Source of the DNA: Mnemiopsis leidyi
Lineage: Eukaryota > Ctenophora > Tentaculata > Lobata > Bolinopsidae
DNA: 41,157 bases
Direction of reading: 5' to 3'
Assembly: GCA_000226015.1 (NCBI GenBank)
Contig: JH153789.1
Location: 98,829-139,985, forward strand
How positions within the stretch are numbered: position 1 is the first letter of the stretch; each line of letters opens with the position of its first letter. Shown in pieces: positions 33,401-41,157 of this stretch. The notes beneath the pieces were generated by a model that was not told the origin of the DNA, did no database searches, and saw only the letters and a program-made list of their open reading frames with translations. Position numbers and translations under genes: made by a program.

Positions 33401-33899
33401 GTTCAGAACATGTGCCAGGACCAGACCATTCAACAACCAAAAGCTAGGCTCCAATTTTTATGAGAAAGAATCAACTAAGCCCCTGTTTACTAAACATGAA
33501 TTACTCACTGTTGAAAACCTTTATAGACAACGCTGTATAATGGAAATGTTTAAGACTATTAAGTCCCATGTACCTATATCATTATTTTCATTATTCCAAT
33601 TATCTTCTAGGAAAGATAACCTTTTGATCACACCAAAGCCAACCAATCAATTCATTTATAAGTCGGCTTGGCTCTGGAACGAATTTCGTAAAACCTCCAC
33701 TTTAACTTTCTCATCACGTCTAAGTGCAGTTAAGAATTCAGTAAAAAATTCAATTTTTAGTGCATTCCAACTTGATGAAAAATTAAATACCAACTGCTTT
33801 CCTCTTAAAATTTTCAAATCTAGTAATAGCAGCTTGAGCTACAAAGCCAAACATATGGTAAAGACTTTTGCCCCACCCTATAACTATTCGCTGTGTTGA
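30441..33899 (+). CDS. LINE ORF2: endonuclease and reverse transcriptase, CR1 group
   Basis: 1,152 aa, intact, from ATG 30441. The ATG shares the four bases ATGA with the ORF1 stop, suggesting termination-reinitiation. The N-terminus has its own PHD-like finger (C-S-H-C to C-S-D-C, about residues 10-55). An APE-type endonuclease follows, with LAETN near 147, YRPPSGDSN near 222 and LGDFNIN near 250. A Cys-rich knot (CTKCCNC) precedes the reverse transcriptase. RT motifs: NYRPVSTLP, NQFGFRKGHST, FIDLSKAFDTIDH, GVPQGSVLGPLLF, the catalytic FADD at 809-812 and KFLGVTID. Order and motifs fit a CR1/L2-group non-LTR element. The lack of stops or frameshifts in either ORF points to a young insertion. 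Confidence 0.9.
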   Translation: MMINRPIKEICSHCRRSVGLGIPHFECSLCYRIFHAKCYKPSNSQEIDRKFYCSDCKYLVPIKYNPFKLMTDPETDDYDPYIQKMSDVLENCTNYTHKDFNTHITPHMRTNFSSIFQNIDGNKTNFDAFSLELERVAEKFQIIGLAETNVSAEESHVYQLEGYNSFYQDKHTNKVKGTGVAIYVKEDLNAVINHKLSWVTKNLELLFITVQHDEPLHVGVLYRPPSGDSNEALSELLEIIEMCPRKNVHILGDFNINMHDRSSKLVDDFENLIFGFGLAPLISIPTHFKPGCKGTCIDNILTNSTEHITHSGTISTCISHHHAIFNIFKSPIITKTNQNGQKYKFQYYDYSSKNVHKFTQDLELRLNSEPLNDFSDFFSVFNEQLDKACKLDQPKCSKRTAKNNPWITQGLITSIEKKHELYNEWVKSKKEKCLYPNGPELNKSRGRCTKCCNCASEIARHTEFTAHRRLLNHLINSAKRTYHGEKIAECAGDSKKTWLIINELRGKKRREIKPNFIIDNERISNRRVIANEFNKYFASIASNLNEVYSGDYLKINPIPSFTDYLPKSISSSIYLKECECQEIMDIISELKSGKSSDIPIHVIKKSSTVIVPYLVKYFNKCMQDGYFPCELKTGRISPIYKKENDQLIENYRPVSTLPVFGKILEKVIYSRLYSFLITKGLINENQFGFRKGHSTSNALNYSIDHIESLIAQKQHVLGIFIDLSKAFDTIDHCKLITKLDRYGIRGNALQLIRSYLSNRKQYVNVLDTQSDKLPVEFGVPQGSVLGPLLFILYINDICNISTDGKFTLFADDTNIFVAAESIRKVYEIANTVLKAVCNYMEVNLLHINVKKCCYMYFSPSKRSNNDTDSELNDQNLTINSKIIPRVSHTKFLGVTIDDKLSWKPHVQLLNKKLRSTCGRIYRIKSYLPESLYKQLYHSLFESHLSYAISVWGGISSNQLKPLFVTQKRCVRILFGDYLFYFVKYLDKFRTCARTRPFNNQKLGSNFYEKESTKPLFTKHELLTVENLYRQRCIMEMFKTIKSHVPISLFSLFQLSSRKDNLLITPKPTNQFIYKSAWLWNEFRKTSTLTFSSRLSAVKNSVKNSIFSAFQLDEKLNTNCFPLKIFKSSNSSLSYKAKHMVKTFAPPYNYSLC

Positions 33900-33991
33900 A
33901 GTGTGGTCCAATTTTATTGAATACAAATATTTCTGCATTATTTGGATATTAAAGGAAATGCTCCCATGTAGGATGATCTAAAAATGTCAGA

Positions 33992-36900
33992 ATGGATGAT
34001 AGCAGTCAAGTCATTATACAGACAACATGCTCAGTGTCACTAAGTACAGAAGGAAGTATAATCCCATTTACACCTGGTGATGTGTATCTCTGCGCAAGTG
34101 ACAATGCTGATATGACTGACTTGTGGTGCCTTGTTGTCCTTCACAAGCGCAATTTTCCCAGAAAATACAGTATTGTCAGGCAACTTACTAAGATTACTGT
34201 AAGGAAGAGAGGTAACAAGATTGGCTTCATTGTGATCGAGTTTGATGACACAAACCAGGTAAGTGCTGAACTGTGCTAAGCCAATCATGAGAAAAAATGA
34301 TATATTCAACTGAAGTTCATTTCCTGCAGGGTAACTGCACTAAATTGGCCTTTTGTTGATAGATTAATTTGATAAATTATTTTTTCTAGGTGAAGCTCAA
34401 GGATTTTCCATCAGACCCTACATTCTTTGCAAAAGTTCTTGACTTTTGCTTCAACAATAAAACAGACCCTGAACTAATTATCAAGCTTAAAGATGAAAAG
34501 TTGAAGGACAAACTCCAGGACATAGACACCAAACCAGCATATAATGGTAAGATATAAATTTTTACCAAATGTTCATACATAATACTGTTGATCTAAAAAA
34601 GAGTAAGATAACTTTTGGTCGATTTAATTGATGCAGATTTTCTATATCTTTTAAGTGAAGTTGAAACATAACTTCATACTTGATCGATTAATAACTCAAT
34701 GCATGATTTTTAAGTAGGTTAAACTAAAGTGGGGGTCATGAGCAAGCAAACACAAAACTACAGGATCTGGCATTTGTATCAATCATTGGACTTGTCGGAA
34801 AATAAGGCACTGGGGAATGGAGTGGGAATCAAACCCACGATCTCCAGTAATCCAAACTGTTGCTATAACCACCAAGCTACCCAGACCCCTCGTTCCACTC
34901 CAACTGCTCCTCAGATCGATACTTATGTGCCAGATCCTGTACAGCCTCGTGGCTTGCTGACGACCCCCAATTCACATTATAACAGACACTACAGCCTTAT
35001 AAGGCAGTGTTGTACTTAGTAAAACAACATTTATATAGGTCAAACTTAAAAACTGTTGCATTAAGTGAGAAATATATCTAATTTCAGATTTCTAGTATGA
35101 ATCAATACATTGAATTACAACAGACTCAACAATTAACACCTTAATCAGGAAGCTCTAGTGGGGTTGAAAAGCCCATTGTCATCGACATTTCACCAGAATC
35201 ATCATCTCGAGGGAGCACATTTGAACACTTTGATGATCAGTCAGTGTCAAGTCTAGGGAGTCTGGAAAGTGCAGAGTTTGTCGACGCTCACAAAGCCATC
35301 AGACGCAGTTTTGCTGGCAGTAAAAGGGCGTTAGACGCCGGATGTATAACTCCTCCTGTTAGGTAGATCAGCTTTAAAGAGATATAATGAAAAATTTTTT
35401 AAGCAAGTGTCTTAAAAGTCAATCTTCAGTACTTCAAGATGAAAGAAATCACTATCAGTGCCAAGGTTTCGGTAATAATAAAAGTTAATTTGATTTGCAT
35501 GTTGCATAAGCTTATTTTATTTGCATGTTGCATTGTGGCCATTTATTCAATATTTTCAAGGTGTATCGCTAGTATAGAAGAAACCAGAGTTATAAATGAG
35601 GCGGATGTTGAAGAAATTCCAGAAAAAGAACAAGCGACAATAGTCACCAAGAACCATTTTGGTCGAAGTTCTGTTAGTTCAGTATGTAGTTTGTTGATCC
35701 ACAAATAATTTTGTTCCATCTGATAATTGATACGAATAAGAAAAAATAAGCTGATAGATCAGTAAGGAGAACTTGTGAAATAAATGTTTTTGTAAAACTT
35801 TTAATACGAAATACTTCCTTTTAAGAGATGTTTCCAACCTTCTAAGCTCAGGCCTGAATCGCACCGGTCAACTCCCCCAAAAATCGCTGTAAGTAATTTC
35901 CACCAGTAATATAAATACTGGTCCAGTAACACTGGCCCAGTGTCAAAAACGTTGTAACACAACTCTACACGCAGCTGCCCGATGACACGCATGTAACGCA
36001 GGGTAGGTCGTTGAAGCAGAAGATGTCGTTACACCGAGGTTATCACAGTATGGGCAGCTCCCCTGTGTCACCCTCTCTCTTGAATGGTACAAATGATAAT
36101 ACCTTTTAATGGACGTCTTTATAACTTAAATACTGGGATACAACGTGTTCTTATGTTTGTTGAAATTGTGCAAAGTTACAAAAATTAGTCCTGATGAGAC
36201 ATTAGCACTTGTCGGACTATTCTGGCCTGATAATCGATCCCACTCACACAGTTTAAATACAGCTCTGCTTTATTGTACTGCCTACCCCAGGAGACAGTTT
36301 CCTTCTGAACGGAGATCTGCCGTCTCAAGAGCCCCTTCTTGTAGACAACTCTCCTCAAGATGTGGTGTCAGTAGCCTCTTCTCATGGGTCAGGATCTACG
36401 CCCCCGCGCGAGTTTGTAGTATCTGCGTTCGAACCCAACAACTGTGGAGCTGAGTTTACTGTGTCGTCGCAAAACTCTTATGATGAAATCAGGGGGAAGG
36501 TAGGTGAATTTGTTTCGGTTGCTTTAAATTCTAGCGATAATCTCAAGTTGACTGAGCGTGTATGTACCTCATCCGGGATTTTTTTGGCCTAAATGAAATT
36601 TCACTGGTGGAATTTTCTAATCTTTTCATTGACAATTCTGTACTGTTCTTGAAGCTTTAGCCTAAAACGTACAAAACACTTAACTAACTTCCATTTTGAC
36701 TCACTGTTGGGTGCATGAATAAATGGCTTCTAATGTATGACAATTTCAGCCACAGGCAGGTATAAATAAAAATGCATTATTTGATTTCCTGCAAGGAGGT
36801 ATCCTTTATGGGAGGCTGGTTTATTCCGCAACCAGTTATTTAGATTCGGATAATGGATGCTGAGCTATCTGTTTCAACAGAGGTTTGCCTGTCACGTTTA

Positions 36901-39900
36901 GCATTTCCTGGGGCTTCGCCCAAATGCCAGTGGAGAAATAAAAAAAAACTACAGTCCTGAGGGATGGTCTTCCAAAAAAGTTCACAGTTTAGTGGAACAT
37001 CTTGTCTCTGCATAGCGAACGTTTAATTCGTTACGGAGTTACTGCAGAAATATCCCTCTAAATACCTAGTTTCATTATCTCCAAATGTCCAACAAAGTGA
37101 TAGTACCAGAACTCCCTACAGTTTAAAGGAACGATGTCCCGCCAAGACAAGAGGAGGTCCCACGAATACCCCAAATATTCCACCTTTAACTACCCCGCTA
37201 CCTCCCCGCCGTTGTCCAGTTTTCCTGACGTGAGCAGACGTTCTAAACGTCGTCTTACTAGGTTTGTCTTTTTAAGTTTTAAGTGTATGTACTTTTGTAA
37301 ATCAAATATTTCAAATATGTGACCAGCTTTACACTTGACGTTAGATTCAACATTTGCATGGTTAATGTGCAACCACAGTTTTTTTCTAGAGAAAATAAGC
37401 AGTTCGTTTCTTGATTATGCTATACCCTCATTTTTCTTAAAACTATTTTTGGAAAGGAACATAAGTTTTCATATTACGGGACAGCGTTTCCCAATTTTCA
37501 TTGGTCTATTGTTCATGTTGTCACATGACACATAAAATTTGTGATCCTTCCCCGAACCTGCCGTCGCTTATGTCTAAAGCCCACTACATCTCGCATTTCA
37601 GTTCGATGCCCTCCTCACAAGAAGAATCACTGAAAACCTCCCAAGAGCCCGCTGCAAAAGAACGGCGCCGCATCCTCAGCGACGGAACGTCCACCAACAT
37701 CTCCTGCAAACGTTCCACCCTCAACACAATCCACAGCAGACGTTCCCGTCTGAAATCCTCCCCCAGCATACCCGACAGAAGGTTCTCCAGCTACCTACAG
37801 CGGATACAACACACGCTATACAATGGGAGCGATGTGGGTGAAGACTTCGCTAAGAGGAGCAAGTCCTACGATTTTGTACCGGAGGAGGCTAACTCTGAGA
37901 CAAAACCGGGGGTTTACAGGGCACCTGGAGTTCGACACAAGATGAGATCTGATCACGTGAGGGTTGTAAGCAGTAAGCAGGAGAATGGGGTCAGGGAGCC
38001 GGTGAAAAAAGTCGAGAGGGGTCGAGATGTGGCGTTGGGGTATGGTCCGGAGATGAAGCAGGACCAGAGCGAACTAGCGCAGGAGTATGAGAAATGTGAT
38101 TCTGATTTTCTTCCTGCCACCATCATCGAATCGACCATCATATCGGATGAGTTGGATTCGATGGGATCACTTTTGGAGAGTAACGAATCGGAGAAAACGG
38201 AGTTATACTCCGATTCGCTCTCGCCCAACAATTTGGACCATGATGACGAACTAAAGTCAATGATTGTCTGCAGTCCCACAAGGACATTCAAATCAAACGA
38301 GGATGTCGATGTCATTTCAGTGGACAAAAAGACTGCCAATGATGAAGTGGTGACGTCATCAAACACGGAAAGTATTGCTAATGGGCTGCTTGATGATAAG
38401 ATTCTAGACGAGACCGATTTTGAGGAGCAGCTCACTAATGGTATACATGAAAAGTCTCCCACCTTAGAAGAGAAAACTGATAAAGAGCTGGGAACCGAGG
38501 AATGTAAACCGGACCTCATCAATGATGTCGGGAGTATCGGACTTGAGGACTTGTCTGACGGGATTTTTATGGAGGTGACACGATTTAAAGATATTTGTCA
38601 TTTAGATTTTTTGTGATATTCTTCATCTGACTTAGGTGTTATTTTCGACCTTACTTATTGCTTTATTTGGTTCAACCGCTCGAACAATGAGCCCAATAAA
38701 ATATCTTCTTGACTCCGTTATCGCATTATGACATGATATCAAAAGCTTATTTTATATGTAGCGTACAAATAAAACACTGCACAACATTGCACAATGCTGC
38801 ACAATTATTGCGCAATATTGTGCAATATTGCACAATGTTGCACAACACTGCACAGTATTGCACAATGCTGCACAATATTGCACAATACTGCACAATGCCA
38901 ATAAATCTTGCACCCAGCTTTCAACAACGAACTCCACAGCAGCGCGCACCCAACACAAGTCCCGTGTCGGACAGCACGCTCGATACGCAAAGTGTGAAGA
39001 GTGACTCGACAGTCCTGGAGAAGCTGAAGAAGCGGAACCTCCGACCGCGGGAACCCGTCAGTAACATTCGCACGCGCGGGGAGACGACATCTACTGCAAA
39101 ACCAGACAGGCCCAGAAGAAGTAAGTAATGTAGTTTTTAGATCGTGTCTAACCACTGATTATAACGTATATACACTGCCTTTTTGATCTACCCATTTCCA
39201 ATGAGTGTACCTATCCTTGGCTCTGACTTAATCTAGAAAAATTACCTCATTATGTCAGAAAATTTGATTTTTTATTTCGAGTCCAGGAATTTCTAAACAA
39301 CTTAATCTTCAGGAAGTGAGTCTGATGCTGGTATTGTAAGTCCAGGAATTCCTAAACCTCACGGTTTTATAAATCTGGGAAATACTTGCTACATGAACTG
39401 CGTTTTGCAGGTAATTATAATTAGTGTTTACGAAGTGTTTAAAATAATCTCAAACATTCCATCAACCTGATCAAGCAGTTATCCTCCAAATCGAAACTGC
39501 TCAACTTAGCGTTATCAAGATGGTTTTCGGCAAGTTAAGTGTCACGTGTCACAAACACTGTCACGTGTCACAAACACTGTCACGTGTCACAAACACTGTC
39601 ACGTGTCACAAACACTGTCACGTGTCACAAACACTGTCACGTGTCACAAACACTGTCACGTGTCACAAACACTGTCACGTGTCACAAACACTGTCACGAA
39701 TCACGTGTCTCGAATTAAATACTGTCTCTAACGGGAACTAACCCCTACAGTGCGTGTTGACGGTACCTGCCTTTAAGACCTTACTTCATGCTCCAACTAA
39801 CCCATTTCGTCCCACTCTATTCAACTGTCTTGCTGCTCTTTTACAACGTAAAGCCTCATGTGGAGGTTTGTTAAAGTTAAGTTAAACTGAAAAGGGGGGG

Positions 39901-41157
39901 GGGCTGACTGGGGAGTGTGGGAGGGGGGGCTGGGAGGGGGTCGTGGGGGTTTTTATTTGATTGCTGTTCACGTGTTCTTCCGATTACTTCATCAGTTGTA
40001 ATTAGATTTTAGTTGCATTGTAAGTTTGTTGAAAGAGCCAAAACTTCTGAACCTTTCACATTGATTATTTCAGGTACAAAAGAAAAGCGGGAGCTGTTAA
40101 TCAAAGTGAAAAATCTCATATCTGATGCAACGTCATTGTTTAAAGGTAGAAAGTTGGATAGACAGACTTTAAAGAAATAACTTTTCCCTCAATGATCCTG
40201 ACAGATTCTAATTTCTAACTCAAACTGAAATATTCGCTGCTCGAGGCTAAGATGTGTGCAATAACTGAACTAGGGTAGTCGTAATGTGATGTAATGTGTA
40301 AACTCTGTTCGAGTATTATGCCGCATAACCTGTAACCCTGCGATAGAAATATTGATAATCGCACCCCAAAAAGGGCTAAAAATGGCATAATAGGTTAATA
40401 GGTGTAATGACTCTTGGTAGATAACTTGGTTAGATATAATGTCATATTTATATGATTGATTATATCATTCAAATTCTACATAGAATGATCCAAATTGCAG
40501 TTCGGTAATATCGCCATTTAAAGGTATGTATGAAAGTTATCTAGAAACCAGGTTTTTTTTCATGGCACTTGAGCTAAAGTTGTCGTGCCGTAACAACCGA
40601 TTCGTTTCTCGTATCCAGAATTTTAAGATCAAGTTTACGTACAATTATAAGTGCAAAACAAAATAAACAAAATCAGACCATTATCAATCGATGAACAGAT
40701 TGTGCCAGGAATTTATCTGGTCCAGAATAAGTAACAGAATTTGTTAACCTTCCCACAAACCAGGGTCTAGACAACAAGATGCGCACGAGTTCCTGGGGAA
40801 GTTTCTAGACGTGCTGCGCGAGGAGAGGAAACACTCGCTGAAATGTCCCGTATCTAGAACTTTCCAGTGTGAGGTAATTCCACTTAGAAATAAGTTTTAG
40901 TAAGCCGCTGTTGGGTGAAGGGGTGTAACCCAAAAGCCGAAAATCAATTCGAAATTTGCGACTCTTCTTTTTTCGGGTTTTCTTGGATTATTAATTTAGT
41001 TCTTCCCAAACTTGTAACTGTCAATTTTACCACTGAAGAAAATAAAATGACGATCGTGTTCAGGTGATACACACTGTGCGGTGTGTCTATTTTTACCACC
41101 AGAGAAAATAAAATGTAGTTCAGGTGATACACACTGTGCGTGTGTCTATTTTTACCA
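33992..41157 (+). CDS. USP37: USP37-like ubiquitin-specific protease, N-terminal and first catalytic exons (3' incomplete)
   Basis: Cysteine deubiquitinase. Exons: 33992-34258, 34390-34546, 35149-35362, 35573-35681 (or from 35561), 35826-35888, 36002-36086, 36291-36499, 37122-37261, 37602 to about 38580, 38918-39120, 39313-39410, 39751-39865, 40074-40145 and 40764-40873; it continues past the window. ATG 33992 has an in-frame TGA 18 bp upstream. The first two exons encode a PH-like domain as in USP37/26/29. The middle is long, acidic and Ser-rich, without a domain. Catalysis: Cys box INLGNTCYMNCVLQ, then KEKRELLIKVKNLISDA and QQDAHEFLGKFLDVL, in USP37 order. Phases agree except between the exon at 37602 and that at 38918. 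The former seems to end in phase 0 (GAG|GTGACA) but phase 2 is needed, so a small exon or another donor is missing. Confidence 0.87.
34725..34887 (-). mobile_element. tRNA-headed SINE (copy B) in USP37-like intron
   Basis: This is the same family as 5209-5368, on the opposite strand. Read from 34887 it has a tRNA-like head with A-box-like gggtagcttggtgg and B-box gggtttgattccc. The shared body follows, ending at ...gcttgctcatgacccc near 34731. It lies within the intron 34547-35148. Confidence 0.75.
34891..34975 (+). mobile_element. Truncated SINE tail (copy C), inverted next to copy B
   Basis: Plus-strand remnant of the same SINE body (tcgatacttatgtgccagat ... ggcttgctgacgaccccc). A short relic of the head's B-box end (gttccactcc) precedes it. 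It begins within a few bases of the head of copy B, giving a head-to-head inverted pair. Confidence 0.65.
38770..38900. repeat. ~10-bp minisatellite (tgcacaatat type) in USP37-like intron
   Basis: About 130 bp of variants of ctgcacaata/ttgcacaatg, partly self-complementary (ttgcgcaatattgtgcaata). It ends about 17 bp before the splice acceptor of the exon at 38918, so it occupies the branch-point region. Frames running through it are artefacts. Confidence 0.85.
39387..39389 (+). other. USP37: Catalytic cysteine codon of the USP37-like protease
   Basis: The TGC codon in LGNTCYMN (exon 39313-39410) is the nucleophile position of the USP Cys box. The Cys is intact, so the protease is predicted to be active as far as this site shows. 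The His and Asp boxes lie beyond the window. Confidence 0.85.
39541..39700. repeat. 19-bp minisatellite with an E-box in each unit, 8 perfect copies
   Basis: Eight identical contiguous copies of gtcacgtgtcacaaacact (39541-39692), then a decayed copy. Each unit contains CACGTG inside the palindrome gtcacgtg/gacacgtgac. It sits in the intron just downstream of the catalytic-Cys exon. There are no spacers between the repeats. Confidence 0.95.
39884..39952 (+). repeat. G-rich tract, potential G-quadruplex
   Basis: A run of ten Gs, then ggggag, gaggggggg, gggaggggg and gtggggg, all on the plus (coding) strand of the USP37-like intron. It has at least five G-runs of four or more within about 70 bases and would be G-rich in the pre-mRNA. 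Confidence 0.7.
41035..41157. repeat. ~60-bp tandem repeat, about 2 copies, cut by window end
   Basis: Two copies of a unit running gaaaataaaatg ... ttcaggtgatacacactgtgcg ... tgtctatttttacca (41035-41099 and 41100-41157). A partial third copy precedes them (ttttaccactgaagaa). Each unit contains the inverted repeat acacac/gtgtgt. Confidence 0.8.

Larger units (their letters stand above)
28000..33975 (+). mobile_element. Full-length CR1-group LINE, apparently intact
   Basis: 5'UTR from about 28000, ORF1 28174-30444, ORF2 30441-33899 and a 3' tail of under 90 bp. The tail contains no poly(A) run, as expected for CR1-type elements, which end in short repeats. A gtaggatgat / gaatggatgat near-repeat occurs at the 3' junction (33968-33999). 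Both outer boundaries are estimates, and I could not find a target-site duplication. Confidence 0.75.

Noticed and set aside
34820..34887. tRNA gene on the minus strand
   Set aside because: The same sequence recurs at 5209 with a shared non-tRNA body, and the acceptor stem is not closed. It is a SINE head.
38752..39155. Minus-strand frames with CNIVQYC-type repeats
   Set aside because: They are the reverse reading of the tgcacaatat minisatellite and of a confirmed plus-strand exon.
39541..39700. CRISPR-like array
   Set aside because: The repeats are contiguous, with no unique spacers, and the genome is eukaryotic.
39520..39741. Repetitive plus-strand frames over the minisatellite
   Set aside because: The 19-bp repeat keeps the frame open by chance. 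The region is an intron between two confirmed protease exons.

Overview
This window is eukaryotic and almost certainly from an invertebrate animal genome. Genes are split by GT-AG introns of roughly 100 to 2,000 bp, intergenic DNA is AT-rich, and short interspersed repeats are common. The recognisable genes are conserved animal ones: a lysine-catabolism enzyme, a USP37-type deubiquitinase and a YIL108W-type metallopeptidase. There is also an intact CR1-group LINE. A cnidarian-like source is plausible, but the sequence does not prove it. One run of 825 N's (24633-25457) interrupts the window.

Layout. (1) 1-6475, + strand: the 3' eight exons of a saccharopine dehydrogenase/AASS gene. One of its introns holds, on the opposite strand, a complete intronless gene for a bacterial-type diaminopropionate ammonia-lyase (2691-3836). 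(2) 6476-9237: no gene seen. (3) 9238-13609, +: a multi-exon gene for an unrecognised Ser/Arg-rich, probably disordered protein. (4) 15753-17181, -: a two-exon gene with a ubiquitin-conjugating (E2) fold whose catalytic Cys is replaced by Tyr, followed by a long basic Ser/Arg-rich tail. (5) 17182-20337: repeat-rich DNA, with a tRNA-headed SINE, a fresh 152-bp tandem duplication and a ~0.9-kb inverted-repeat DNA element packed with CCATTGG/CCAATGG palindromes. (6) 20609-21577, +: a single-exon orphan seven-transmembrane receptor. (7) 21983-24241, -: a three-exon zinc metallopeptidase of the yeast YIL108W type with a jacalin-like C-terminus. (8) 24633-28000: gap, a possible Thr-rich terminal exon, and copies of a MITE-like element. 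(9) about 28000-33970, +: a LINE with two intact ORFs whose stop and start codons overlap as ATGA. (10) 33992 to the window end, +: a USP37-like ubiquitin protease with its N-terminal PH-like domain and the first part of its catalytic domain. Its start codon lies only 92 bp after the LINE ORF2 stop.

Working together. AASS and the nested lyase are both amino-acid catabolic enzymes, so their physical nesting may or may not be functional. The E2-like protein and the USP both belong to ubiquitin biology, but they are 17 kb apart on opposite strands with no sign of co-regulation. The most unusual items are the nested horizontally acquired-looking lyase, the Cys-less E2 with an intact HPN motif, the intact LINE abutting the USP37-like gene, and three families of short mobile elements that can be delimited from their ends.
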